Shown: in pieces, positions 63,201-64,000 of the stretch
How positions within the stretch are numbered: the first letter of the stretch is position 1
Layout: each line of letters starts with the position of its first letter
Assembly (NCBI GenBank): GCA_946406115.1
Contig: OX291550.1
Span: forward strand, 31,410,722 to 31,474,721
DNA from: Apoda limacodes
Taxonomy: Eukaryota; Arthropoda; Insecta; Lepidoptera; Limacodidae
Direction of reading: 5' to 3'
DNA length: 64,000 bases
Made by a program: the position numbers and the translations under genes
Notes under the pieces: model-generated
The model's input: only the letters and a program-made list of their open reading frames with translations
Told to the model about the DNA's origin: nothing
Databases searched by the model: none

Positions 63201-63708
63201 GGCTCCAAGAGAGCTGCTCCTATCTGCGGAAGAATTAAAGTTTATCGGTTAACAATGCAAGTAGGTCTAGTACGTAGTACGTACTCGCACCTGCTCATTT
63301 GTATATTAAACTGTATTAATTTGACTTTAACCTTAATGTCGTAAATGTCTCCGTGTTCATACAAATTTAATTCGAACAGAGACATTAAATAAATTAATAA
63401 ATCTTTGCCGTCATAACAAATTATTTGGAACTGTAGTAGTTGCTTAAAAATGTCCCTGAAACAAATAATGGGGTTAAATTAATAAATACCTATCTAGTGG
63501 TACTCTACTATATATACCTATAGGTCTTCATAGTTACATGATCATTTAAACGATGTAAGTCGTATGACGTTTTAAAGGATATTGAACTTACTTGTATTCT
63601 GTTTTGTTTCCTTTAAAATAGAAAAGGTTATGTTGCGTATAAACCATAACGCCATCAGGAATACATTTATCGTCTGTATGATGATTATTGAGCTGGCAAA
63701 AATCATTT
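15149..63708 (-). CDS. Family-A DNA polymerase, POLN-like (DNA polymerase nu; theta possible), C-terminal half, 11 exons plus one unresolved
   Basis: Exons in transcript order: 63708-63592, 63455-63332, 63223-62989, 61707-61466, 52294-52164, 52076-51964, 51615-51447, 51370-51225, 45816-45643, 24044-23926, 15291-15149. All ten segments up to 23926 splice in phase (1570 nt). Pol I-fold landmarks appear in order: GKNFQINS…STSETM, HPLPKLILEYR, TGRIASNNPNLQAIP, motif A LLAADFKHIECRIFAH, motif B RTKRIVYASLYGAG, HAQRQAVNFVLQGSAADL, motif C LLQIHDELVWE, and the terminal VSLCAGRSWGEL. Family role: translesion or repair synthesis in the nucleus. The AGRSWG-plus-short-tail ending favours POLN over POLQ, from memory. 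The N-terminal part lies beyond 64000. About 10 residues between motif C and the last exon are not placed because that region became a tandem array. Confidence 0.88.
15292..15611. other. POLN-like intron, 3' end
   Basis: AT-rich; no supported gene. Open frames on the + strand at 15118-15592 are partly shadows of the terminal exon. Confidence 0.45.
15612..15803 (+). mobile_element. LINE copy G, 3' tail only
   Basis: Begins near GAATGAGCTCC and carries AAGAAAGAAGTTATTAGAT, GACCGCTTACCATCAGG and GCCACCTTAGTGGTAT followed by a short A-run (15793-15800). It is more diverged than the other copies. Confidence 0.8.
15804..16503. other. Intron interior
   Basis: AT-rich with no coding signal; may include the lost end of the BEL/Pao relic that follows. 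Confidence 0.4.
16504..18400 (+). mobile_element. BEL/Pao LTR retrotransposon relic (gag-pol remnants)
   Basis: Frame-broken but in order. Gag: LPKFYDD near 16850, then HLPQDNAGYKTARD, YRRYDNIRQIA and PTFSEMEKFLENECLRAESL, the BEL/Pao gag pattern. Reverse transcriptase: NPDSVFS, VLGVQYQPIAD, WIKRSLLSTIS around 17530-17660. Integrase core: GPFNIKTSTLRYAKV…STDCGTNYKGAYRYLRE, 18040-18290. Large parts of pol (protease, the YVDD region, RNase H) are missing, so there are internal deletions. No LTRs could be delimited. Confidence 0.82.
16515..16642 (+). repeat. 30-bp tandem repeat (4 units) in BEL/Pao gag
   Basis: Four near-identical units of CTGATGATAGGATGAACGCC plus ATTCGAGATG. In frame they encode MNAIRDADDR repeated, an expansion of the gag N-terminal coiled region. 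Confidence 0.9.
18409..18613 (-). repeat. 88-bp array derived from the polymerase motif-C exon, left block (2.3 units)
   Basis: Same unit as 23364-23955. On the minus strand each unit reads LLSLQIHDELVWEV-like sequence. The unit at about 18475-18510 is intact for QIHDELVWEV; the next reads QIYNELVWEV. Breaks off at GCAGCTGT, exactly where the LINE begins; the continuation TACGCACCT is found at 23364. Confidence 0.88.
19096..21795 (-). pseudogene. CR1-like LINE ORF2 (endonuclease-reverse transcriptase), several breaks
   Basis: Endonuclease: YYQNVRGLRTK, LCETWL, GGGVLVAV, then after a frameshift near 21440, IIGDFNMG and NRILDLVLSN. Reverse transcriptase: GFDGIP, NYRPI, FSKAFDKVDH, SSGVPQGSHLGPL and YADDLKI around 19760. 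The C-terminal domain runs LGVYIDNKLRFHTHV to a stop at 19096. Breaks: frameshift about 21430, stop near 20625, and stops around 20090-20160 and 19297. The catalytic YADD is still present. Confidence 0.82.
21880..22908 (-). pseudogene. CR1-like LINE ORF1 with PHD-type zinc finger and coiled coil
   Basis: The start is set at the ATG giving MSCAACKNTLL (22908-22906); the longer open frame upstream reads into the tRNA-like leader and is not needed. Residues 1-50 form a C4HC3-like finger (CAAC, CTRC, H..CL, WICPYC). Residues ~150-220 are a leucine-rich coiled coil, then LELQCIPEHRSENV. A TAA at 21993-21991 interrupts the frame, which otherwise continues NYKNVWVRSGRVYVRK to TAA at 21880, the usual ORF1 ending. 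Probable role: nucleic-acid chaperone of the LINE particle. Confidence 0.78.
22948..23022 (-). repeat. tRNA-like sequence in the 5' leader of the CR1-like LINE
   Basis: On the minus strand GTAGCGCAGTTGGTAATCAC (good A box) is followed 30 nt later by GTGGTTCAATTCCCACC (B box with a 5-bp T stem). The acceptor stem does not close, so it is not a functional tRNA. It starts about 40 bp upstream of the ORF1 ATG. Confidence 0.6.
23364..23955 (-). repeat. 88-bp array derived from the polymerase motif-C exon, right block (6.7 units)
   Basis: Units of 88 bp (two of 84 bp). On the minus strand each runs CTGCAGATACACGACGAG (QIHDE) through a donor-like GGGAG|GTGTGG, about 31 bp, then CTGCAG|GTGCGTACAGCTGC. 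The final unit is the genuine exon end (23955-23926). Most other units are damaged: GTGTAG stop, loss of the Asp codon in the 84-bp units, or HDKR for HDEL. Confidence 0.9.
23926..24044 (-). CDS. POLN-like motif-C exon
   Basis: Acceptor TTTGTTTTACCCAG|GG completes a Gly codon and reads GSAADLCKRAMVSVATQLRS, then HLLLQIHDELVWE, with donor GGGAG|GTGTGG at 23925. QIHDEL is motif C; its Asp is the second catalytic metal ligand. 119 nt, ending at phase 0. The last 30 nt are the seed of the 88-bp array that follows directly. Confidence 0.88.
24045..24645. other. Start (in gene sense, 3' end) of the 21.6-kb polymerase intron
   Basis: AT-rich; nothing coding recognised. Confidence 0.5.
24650..24773 (+). 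pseudogene. LINE ORF1 coiled-coil fragment
   Basis: Reads MQAKIQLLDNRVYQLEQIAS then NVEIQCVPKKG-stop, the coiled-coil plus (N)xEIQxVPE segment typical of LINE ORF1 proteins (compare LELQCIPE at 22.2 kb). Only about 40 residues. Confidence 0.6.
24772..24831 (+). repeat. Inverted repeat, left arm (partner 27601-27657)
   Basis: AGGTTAAAAGTTGAAACTAA… to …AGCATTAATTAAC is about 93% identical to the reverse complement of 27601-27657. The arms enclose the two opposed LINE ends and a GGGTTCCGTA repeat. Confidence 0.75.
25035..26840 (-). mobile_element. CR1-like LINE fragment (reverse transcriptase to 3' end)
   Basis: Minus-strand pieces: 26838-26342 (NYRPVSILS, KSLCFGVFPQKWK), 26568-25978 (SDFSKAFDRVSHPILITKL, GVSHESHLGPI, FADDLKI) and 25665-25056 (C-terminal domain, LLGQSSPVPKLCRALND…KFTDIFFDNLNKF). 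The normal VPQGS at the RT loop reads VSHES here. 5' truncated; the 3' end AGAGTACTGTTTTTGG is also found, oppositely oriented, at 27120-27140. Confidence 0.8.
25128..25335 (-). repeat. 36-bp in-frame coding minisatellite in the LINE C-terminus (about 6 units)
   Basis: Unit CTGTCGTTTAATGCTCTGCAAAGTTTTGTGAACTTA on the + strand. In the LINE frame (minus) it repeats the 12 residues KLCRALNDSKFT without breaking the frame. The opposed copy at 27010-27070 has a single unit. Confidence 0.9.
26883..27145 (+). mobile_element. Oppositely oriented copy of the same LINE 3' end
   Basis: The + strand reads NHKIACPQLLKKFNFRVPLR, then LSCPKTLQSIKR and the same terminal AGAGTACTGTTTTTGGTTTT. It lies head-to-head with the 25.0-26.8 kb copy, so the pair forms a ~260-bp inverted repeat. 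Confidence 0.78.
27150..27545 (+). repeat. GGGTTCCGTA-type dispersed repeat
   Basis: Starts GGGTTCCGTAGTCAACAAGG with CCGTCCGTCTGTC, like the copies at 49034 and 56452. Common in moth genomes by recollection; class uncertain. No coding. Confidence 0.6.
27601..27657 (-). repeat. Inverted repeat, right arm (partner 24772-24831)
   Basis: Reverse complement of the left arm with about four differences. No clear target duplication outside the arms. Confidence 0.75.
27901..27972. repeat. Near-perfect 20-bp hairpin plus a third copy of the arm
   Basis: ATTGTAAACGGCCCTACCAG (27901-27920), 8-nt loop, CTGGTAGTGCCGTTTACAAT (27929-27948), one mismatch. The arm recurs as CTGGTAGTGCTGTTTACAAT at 27953-27972. 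Confidence 0.85.
27985..28130 (+). repeat. Dispersed repeat, copy 2 (partner at 10495-10660)
   Basis: GGACCCGGGCC…GGGACAACTGTAGCTCAGGCTG…TTTTACCAAGTCA matches the copy in the galactosyltransferase intron. Followed by ATACTAATATTATAAATGC and a (CTGT)n stretch. Confidence 0.65.
28130..31310 (-). mobile_element. LINE relic, Jockey/CR1-type, near full-length ORF2 in fragments
   Basis: Minus-strand order: endonuclease start (31305-30709: LNIVHQNIQDMLGKDLEIEL, ITKHWLRSH, GGSLILV), linker (30583-30194: SPTRITANTATCIDNIFTD), RT N-lobe (29869-29462), RT palm (29450-29187: GFTKGWSTTDA, CDLSKAFDCVQHETLI), motif C region (29042-29031 reads FADA, not FADD), and C-terminal domain (28836-28246: FLGITLDAKLQWGPHI). 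Many frameshifts; clearly dead. Confidence 0.82.
31311..32354. other. Polymerase intron, AT-rich
   Basis: Nothing recognised. The short + frame 31385-31711 is low-complexity AT sequence without similarity. Confidence 0.45.
32355..33215 (+). mobile_element. LINE 3' fragment (C-terminal domain and 3' UTR)
   Basis: Reads CIRFIFGLRKYDHVSNFGQQ, RRNIHILCLLYSILF, STHLLLKLPIHVTNFYANTF, the C-terminal domain of an arthropod LINE. The 3' UTR ends TGTGCAATAAAGTATATATC with a (TATC)n tail at about 33190-33215. Different family from the 34-kb element. Confidence 0.78.
33216..34070. other. Polymerase intron, AT-rich
   Basis: No feature recognised. Confidence 0.45.
34696..36459 (+). pseudogene. LINE C ORF, part 1: endonuclease and RT N-terminus
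   Basis: Endonuclease residues: FCNIRGIHAN, LTETQ, YRSHSGDTD, VILGDFNAHHREW, LLDLLLTT, SSDHCLIRT. RT fingers: VHKSSGPDGIPA, FPSTWKTANVHPVPKKGD, SNYRPIAITSLLSKVMERV. The frame leaves the protein at about 36420, where CAATAT is duplicated (36412-36417 and 36421-36426), a net 5-bp insertion relative to copy A. It then runs to a chance stop at 36459. Confidence 0.85.
36459..37667 (+). pseudogene. LINE C ORF, part 2: RT palm, thumb and C-terminus
   Basis: Continues in the new frame: YLTHRWALAIESQG, CSLDIAKAFDRVWHRGLL, NAGVPQGSVLSPTLFLLHIN, catalytic CYADDST, LGVLNRAKQYF and the family end TPGVASVHRLR-TGA. No stop in 402 codons, so the 5-bp insertion appears to be the only lesion in the whole ORF. 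Confidence 0.85.
37739..38049. repeat. Short dispersed-repeat DNA between LINE C and the BEL/Pao gag
   Basis: ATTATTATAAATGCGAAAAGTGTGTTTGTACGTTTG at 37868 is the end of the common CTAGCT…TATTATAAATGCGAA insect repeat. Confidence 0.5.
38050..39060 (-). mobile_element. BEL/Pao gag fragment 1
   Basis: The gag start MSKPRARVLDVFRWLASAKL is at 38998. Then ELRQAVRDLVVPQSDRALL, LPVLDFPRFTETVCQWTSF, HLPLDDASYKVARELLDKRY and LLHIVLQKLPVNVRSRFE, broken by frameshifts and ending near 38080. No pol follows on this copy. The leader at 39061-39480 may hold 5' UTR/LTR sequence; LTR ends were not delimited. Confidence 0.82.
39061..40045. other. Probable BEL/Pao leader/LTR remnants and intron
   Basis: No coding signal. 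TGGCGGTCACATACGG on the minus strand at about 39407-39422 could be a primer-binding-site-like sequence; this is speculative. Confidence 0.35.
40046..40297 (+). mobile_element. LINE copy D, 3' tail with poly(A)
   Basis: Truncated at GTACAGTGCGGTTTC, then the family C-terminus through TPGVASVHRLR (here followed by TGA) and A17 at 40281-40297. Possible imperfect target duplication CAAAATTGT (before) and CAAATTGT (after). Confidence 0.85.
40298..40509. other. Short intronic stretch
   Basis: AT-rich; nothing recognised. Confidence 0.4.
40510..43560 (-). mobile_element. BEL/Pao retrotransposon 2 (gag to RNase H), decayed
   Basis: Minus-strand order: gag N-terminus (from about 43540), GIPQMSSINQLRSDLLNPIL and LLHIVLNKLPNDVRARFE (43321-42950), a CxxC-like zinc-knuckle remnant with KYGGGHHPDLC (about 42770), a protease-like AILDSGAQGCHMS (about 42200), RT FVPHQAVFKNGKIRVVFDG (about 41400), VSDAYVDDIC-type motif (AYVDDICTGA, about 41110), VLGVQYRPVQDIFTYL, WTKRLVLSTVARVFD, and RNase H start LHGFSDAPESGYA (about 40600). 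Frameshifts throughout. The integrase is missing. Independent of the 38-kb gag, since both carry the gag region. Confidence 0.82.
43561..44226. other. Probable leader of BEL/Pao 2 and intron
   Basis: AT-rich, non-coding. GACGCCAAAAGGGGTAAG on the minus strand near 44065 could be a primer-binding/leader sequence. LTRs not resolved. Confidence 0.35.
44227..45188 (-). mobile_element. LINE copy E, 5'-truncated (RT motif C to 3' end), antisense
   Basis: T-run at 44229-44238, then the family tail in antisense. The C-terminal frame 44874-44287 is intact (195 residues), with the YADDST segment at about 45175. It ends at CATACATTGC where copy C continues TGTTG. Disagreements with copy C include GLRNELPAKVFS for KLWNELPAKVFC. 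Confidence 0.85.
45189..45427. other. Intronic DNA, unclassified
   Basis: No feature recognised. Confidence 0.4.
45428..45492 (-). repeat. Duplicate of a polymerase exon end and its splice donor
   Basis: GTGGTGTGGGACTGTTTAGTAGGTACCTTCCTTGTAGAACAAGGTTATACCGC matches 45611-45672 (GTGGTGTGGGACTGTTCTGTAGATACCTACCCTGTAGAACAAAGTTGACCGC) at about 80%. It therefore repeats the last ~20 nt of the exon, the GT donor and ~30 nt of intron, about 180 bp downstream in the gene sense. Confidence 0.8.
45643..45816 (-). CDS. POLN-like exon between motifs B and C
   Basis: Acceptor GTTATTGAATAG|GT completes a Ser codon. It reads TFPSLKSFGRYVWSHC, then GTATGRTRRFDHIGSADF and HAQRQAVNFVLQ, with donor CAGG|GTAGGT at 45642. 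GRxRxxxxI and ERQAxNxxxQG-type blocks are conserved in family-A polymerases. 174 nt and in phase with both neighbours. Very GC-rich. Confidence 0.87.
45831..47511. mobile_element. Inverted-repeat element next to a polymerase exon
   Basis: CCCAAGTAGCACA at 45831 and its reverse complement TGTGCTACTTGGG ending at 47511 are the apparent termini. The interior is AT-rich with recurring AGCTGTTTTAGA(G/A)(A/G)A(T/C)TA-like words (46070, 47215) and no ORF. No matching target duplication was found, so the boundaries are provisional. The left terminus lies 14 bp from the splice acceptor of the 45643-45816 exon. Confidence 0.55.
47598..47875. mobile_element. MITE-like fold-back element
   Basis: ATGTCGCAGCCATCTGGTTA…AATTAGCCAGTTAA (47602-47636) and its inverse TTAACTGGCTAATTCAACCAGATGGCTGCGGCAT (47836-47869) form ~33-bp inverted repeats with three mismatches around a 200-bp non-coding centre. 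Confidence 0.75.
47876..48555. other. Polymerase intron
   Basis: AT-rich with a (GTG)n/G-run at 48168-48187; nothing coding. Confidence 0.45.
48556..48635 (+). repeat. tRNA-like (SINE-head) sequence
   Basis: GCCCGGTAGTGTAGTGGTAG (A-box-like) and CCTATGGTTCAAATCACC (B-box-like) resemble a tRNA of the GTTAGTATAGTGG type. The stems do not close, so it reads as a SINE head or tRNA pseudogene. Confidence 0.5.
48636..49033. other. Polymerase intron, AT-rich with (TA)n
   Basis: (TA)10 run at about 48810-48830; otherwise nothing recognised. Confidence 0.45.
49034..49440 (+). repeat. GGGTTCCGTA-type dispersed repeat
   Basis: Begins TAGGGTTCCGTACCCAAAGGG and ends GGTACGGAACCCTTC, GCGCGAGTTCGACTCGCC. 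ACAACAAACGTGATT appears twice inside (49208, 49366), suggesting an internal duplication. Confidence 0.65.
49441..50085 (-). pseudogene. Tc1/mariner-type transposase relic
   Basis: The minus strand gives YHQRKPAKKPFLTNTHKQNR, FTDEKSFESSENGRFYFLRR (DEKSF is the first catalytic Asp region) and NMWGWMTAAG. After a deletion it gives SIENLWNLMVQRWDMRNERT and GSMRRRLLAVIENNGGYI. The segment between GWMTAAG and IENLW, which would carry the second Asp, is missing. Several frameshifts and stops. No inverted repeats found. Confidence 0.75.
50283..50520 (+). repeat. CTAGCTGTCCC-type dispersed repeat
   Basis: Starts CTAGCTGTCCCGGCGAACG, contains GATCAAAATCGGTTCAGTAG and ends ATTTATATATATTAAGATAA. A very common arrangement in insects; probably a non-autonomous retroelement or Helitron derivative. 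Related partial copies lie at 11829, 28130, 37868, 54380, 54940 and 61196. Confidence 0.6.
50521..50865. other. Polymerase intron
   Basis: Contains an imperfect direct repeat (ACCAAACAACCTTGTCA(A/G)CACAAG at about 50588 and 50685). No coding. Confidence 0.5.
50866..50950 (-). repeat. tRNA-like (SINE-head) sequence
   Basis: The minus strand CCGTAGCCTAGTGGATAGAC (A box) and TGTGGATTTGAATCTCACC (B box), spaced about 35 nt apart. Degenerate stems. Confidence 0.55.
50951..51224. other. Polymerase intron, adjacent to motif-B exon
   Basis: AT-rich; nothing recognised. Confidence 0.45.
51225..51370 (-). CDS. POLN-like motif-B exon (fingers, O helix)
   Basis: Acceptor GTTTTAAAG|G completes a Trp codon. 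It reads SNEERERTKRIVYASLYGAG then RKLMDILDVSYERALNINS. The R..K...Y..YG pattern is motif B, which contacts the incoming nucleotide. The donor is taken at TCCA|GTTTTA (51224), weak but the only GT giving the phase needed by the next exon (45816). Confidence 0.85.
51447..51615 (-). CDS. POLN-like motif-A exon
   Basis: Acceptor TTTGTTTGACAG|AT completes an Asn codon. It reads EALNLRSVYTAREGYTLLAA then DFKHIECRIFAHVAGD, with donor AAATG|GTAACT. Motif A keeps the catalytic Asp and the Glu of xIEx. The two residues normally Ser-Gln in DYSQIELR are Lys-His here. The first 46 nt and the acceptor are the source of the tandem repeat just upstream. Confidence 0.88.
51566..51835 (-). repeat. 68-bp tandem array of the motif-A exon's 3' splice site
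   Basis: Four copies, the first being the exon itself (51566-51629), then units starting at 51630, 51698 and 51766. Each extra copy contains a T-rich tract, an AG (CTGTCAAAC, CTGTTAAAC or CTTTTAAAC inverted) and the beginning of the exon (ATGAAGCGCTGAACCTCCGC). A copy used as exon would hit a stop in the adjoining T-rich tract. Confidence 0.9.
51964..52076 (-). CDS. POLN-like exon, TGR motif
   Basis: Acceptor CCGTTCGTAG|G completes a Trp codon. It reads VQTGAATGRIASNNPNLQAI then PKAPFTLALFPEANNNS, with donor AGCA|GTAAGT at 51963. TGRxxxxxPNLQxIP is the template/primer-contacting signature of family-A polymerases (motif 1/6). 113 nt. Confidence 0.88.
52164..52294 (-). CDS. POLN-like exon, LILEYR motif (thumb)
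   Basis: Acceptor CGTTTTTGCAG|C at phase 0. It reads LRSLMSAHPLPKLILEYRHL then CHVKDGLVKPT, with donor ACATG|GTAATA. HPLPxxILEYR is conserved in Pol I-type thumbs. Only an 87-bp intron separates it from the next exon. Confidence 0.88.
52295..53407. other. Start of polymerase intron before the P-like element
   Basis: Contains a 39-bp direct repeat (52360-52446; CGTTGTTAAGGAACACTAAAG…GACAATAGATGG twice plus). The 52509-52793 open frame has no recognised similarity. No host gene seen. Confidence 0.5.
53416..53442 (+). repeat. P-like terminal inverted repeat, left
   Basis: 27 bp, exact inverse of 57851-57877. Confidence 0.88.
53584..53685 (+). pseudogene. P-like transposase: N-terminal half of THAP zinc finger
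   Basis: MSYCAVKSCKNYKKKGNKSS followed by SDVTYHT, the MxxCAVxxC…(I/V)xYHxFP start of THAP domains (first two zinc-ligand Cys). Similarity stops after YHT, where a splice donor (TTA|GTATTA) is plausible; the frame meets TAA at 53683-53685. Confidence 0.65.
54380..54640 (+). repeat. Dispersed repeat (…ACCACTGGACGGATCGGGATG…)
   Basis: AATATTATAAATACGAAAGT then CAACCACTGGACGGATC, GGATGAAACTTGGCACACAT. Similar to 61196-61400. Inserted inside the P-like element. Confidence 0.65.
54940..55195 (+). repeat. CTAGCTTTTGC-type dispersed repeat
   Basis: AACTAGCTTTTGCTGCTCCG, ending ATTTTATAATAGTATAGTAAG; same broad family as 50283-50520. Inserted in the P-like element. Confidence 0.6.
55550..55784 (+). 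pseudogene. P-like transposase: C-terminal half of THAP finger
   Basis: GPKRELVCSDHFDLNCSLEN then RRYLKNGPIPTVKL: VCSxHF holds the third Cys and the His of the C2CH finger, and the closing AVPTIF-type motif reads PIPTVK. The conserved Trp region is only partly visible (DWCHG). Stop TGA at 55782-55784. The domain binds the element's own DNA ends in P-type transposases. Confidence 0.7.
56040..56430 (+). pseudogene. P-like transposase: RNase-H-like core fragment
   Basis: FLEPCHMLKLIRNALHAFHD (P-transposase FDPCHMLKLxRN block), then in shifted frames LQNKLQNTEMFHLGNKLSNS, HLNFEKNKIKF, RLDSQ-stop-LSKIVSEALSFC and KSDLKL. These correspond in order to the LHLGNKLxxxHxxFxxxKMKVxLAAQTLSxSVAxALxF stretch. 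Stops and frameshifts make it non-functional. Confidence 0.75.
56452..56850 (+). repeat. GGGTTCCGTA-type dispersed repeat in the P-like element
   Basis: Starts AGGGTTCCGTACCTCAAAAG and ends GTGCGCGAGCCAGACTCGCACTTGGACGGGGTTTTT, the classic ends of this family. Confidence 0.7.
57851..57877 (-). repeat. P-like terminal inverted repeat, right
   Basis: 27 bp, exact inverse of 53416-53442. Confidence 0.88.
57886..58595. other. Polymerase intron after the P-like element
   Basis: AT-rich, then a GC-richer stretch at 58320-58510 with minus-strand open frames that I do not recognise. Confidence 0.4.
58596..58822 (+). mobile_element. Rearranged fragment of LINE C-family leader
   Basis: 58599-58730 matches the LINE C leader (34276-34400) in sense. 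58732-58776 matches LINE C coding DNA (35862-35905) in antisense. 58791-58822 matches 34252-34282 in antisense. A mosaic of three pieces, not a simple truncation. Confidence 0.7.
58967..58985 (+). repeat. Poly(G) run (19 bp)
   Basis: Uninterrupted G19 ending immediately at the outer edge of the long inverted repeat that starts at 58986. Run length may be an assembly or polymerase artefact. Confidence 0.8.
59675..60041 (+). mobile_element. LINE copy F, 3' tail with poly(A)
   Basis: Truncated at TTGTACAATGGGTTGTG, then nearly identical to copy C through TPGVASVHRLR-TGA, the family tail and A12. Among the least diverged copies in the window, so probably recent. Confidence 0.87.
60042..60931. 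other. Interior of the long-inverted-repeat element
   Basis: AT-rich; (CAAA)n at 60551-60568; no recognised coding. Confidence 0.45.
61196..61400 (+). repeat. Dispersed repeat (…ACCACTGGACGGATCAAGATG…)
   Basis: Shares TCAACCACTGGACGGATC, CTTGGCACACATATAGGTTA and GAATTTAGGGCGGGAAGAGCC with 54420-54650. Confidence 0.65.
61466..61707 (-). CDS. POLN-like exon, palm/thumb start
   Basis: Acceptor TTTAACTCATACAG|AA completes a Glu codon. It reads MERRGVSVDLEKLKSMENIL, then GKNFQINSAAQVRAILYDQL and AKSTSETM, with donor GATG|GTAACA. MExxGVxVD and the FxINSxxQ(V/L)RxIL, STSExxL blocks are standard Pol I-fold elements. 242 nt, in phase. Confidence 0.88.
61735..62005 (+). repeat. Dispersed LINE-derived repeat
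   Basis: CACTTATGAATGTCACTACGCCATCGGTTCG and GAGAAGAACCGACAAGAAACTCAGC are a very common lepidopteran repeat signature by recollection. Coding state not determined. Confidence 0.5.
62006..62988. other. Polymerase intron
   Basis: Contains a CG/AC-rich patch (62140-62190) and AT-rich DNA; no gene. Confidence 0.45.
62989..63223 (-). CDS. POLN-like exon, end of exonuclease-like domain
   Basis: Acceptor AATTCTTCCGCAG|A at phase 0. It reads IGAALLEPDNPPDNFSQLQK, then FIEIEMRLLPIIS, with donor TCAG|GTAGGT. The LLxPD and (T/E)xEMxLxPxLxxME stretches mark the junction between the exonuclease-like and polymerase domains. 235 nt. Confidence 0.85.
63332..63455 (-). CDS. POLN-like exon, exonuclease-like domain
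   Basis: Acceptor TTTGTTTCAG|G completes a Lys codon. It reads DIFKQLLQFQIICYDGKDLL, then LYEHGDIYDIK, with donor TAAG|GTTAAA. ICYDGKDLL resembles the (H/F)(D/N)xKxLL segment of inactive Pol I-type exonuclease folds. 124 nt. Confidence 0.78.
63592..63708 (-). CDS. POLN-like exon, exonuclease-like domain, upstream
   Basis: Acceptor GATCGTTTTCAG|A. It reads NDFCQLNNHHTDDKCIPDGV, then YTQHNLFYFKGNKTEY, with donor ACAA|GTAAGT. Phase fits the next exon exactly (117 nt, leaving two bases). Sequence conservation is low, so the call rests on phase, splice sites and position. Confidence 0.7.
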
Positions 63709-63880
63709 CTGAAAACGATCAGAAACAGGTACGAAATTGATATATGCTGTTTAAATCAAATGAACGCGTAGCACAGTATTATGGTGATAAAGGAAATAAT
63801 AAAACTGGGTCTGCCTCTTATCGCTTACACAATGGTTGTGGACAACGAAGAGAGTTAGACGTGCTTAGAGCATAACCCAC

Positions 63881-63929
63881 CTATATGAATTATATTTTCC
63901 CAAATTATGGGCAACCAAAATTAAATCTC
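63881..63929 (-). CDS. Candidate small POLN-like exon
   Basis: GATTTAAG|GA…TATAG|GTGGGT delimits 49 nt reading DLILVAHNLGKYNSY, which leaves two bases, the phase needed by the 63708 exon. No homology support beyond that; the acceptor is poor in pyrimidines. Confidence 0.35.
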
Positions 63930-64000
63930 CTTAAATCATGCAAGTAAATTGTGCGTAGACGCTCACAGCCGCTATCTGCCCAGAAGGTACCACACATGTG

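Overview
The window reads as nuclear DNA of an insect, most likely a moth or butterfly. It has small coding exons with GT-AG introns in AT-rich DNA that is saturated with retrotransposons. The dispersed families look lepidopteran: LINE tails ending 'GGTAAGCGGTCACCGTAG' in antisense, GGGTTCCGTA repeats, BEL/Pao elements and tRNA-headed short repeats. That placement is an inference from family appearance; no species can be named. No prokaryotic gene, CRISPR array, rRNA or convincing functional tRNA was seen.

Two host genes converge tail to tail. On the + strand, three exons (1-137, 9305-9661, 13611-13791) join in perfect phase into the last 224 residues of a beta-1,4-galactosyltransferase family enzyme (B4GALT / beta4GalNAcT type). 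On the - strand, eleven exons between 63708 and 15149 (possibly a twelfth at 63929-63881) encode the C-terminal half of a family-A DNA polymerase. It most resembles DNA polymerase nu (POLN), with theta as the alternative. Motifs A, B and C and the final AGRSWG block are all present, and every junction that can be tested is in phase, except one short missing stretch between motif C and the last exon.

The most unusual feature is that pieces of these genes have been locally amplified at exon edges. The motif-C (HDEL) end of one polymerase exon has become an array of about nine 88-bp units, later split by a 4.7-kb LINE. The splice acceptor plus start of the motif-A exon is repeated about four times in 68-bp units. 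The donor end of a third exon has a second copy about 180 bp into its intron. The terminal codons of the galactosyltransferase gene are also partly repeated in its 3' flank.

Layout. 138-9304: galactosyltransferase intron with an antisense LINE and a three-level nest (hAT-like element with 8-bp target duplication, containing an ORF1/ORF2 LINE, containing a LINE tail). 9662-13610: second intron with repeat fragments and a 31-bp minisatellite. 13792-15148: convergent intergenic stretch with a CpG-rich minisatellite. 15292-23925: polymerase intron with a BEL/Pao relic, the split exon-derived array and a CR1-like LINE. 24045-45642: a 21.6-kb polymerase intron built almost entirely of LINE, BEL/Pao and inverted-repeat elements, including a nearly intact LINE (34.1-37.7 kb) disabled by a 5-bp insertion. 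45817-51224: intron with two inverted-repeat elements and a Tc1-like relic. 51225-52294: four catalytic exons. 52295-61465: intron holding a P-element-like transposon with THAP domain, 27-bp inverted repeats and a perfect 8-bp target duplication, then a long-inverted-repeat element. 61466-63929: upstream polymerase exons.
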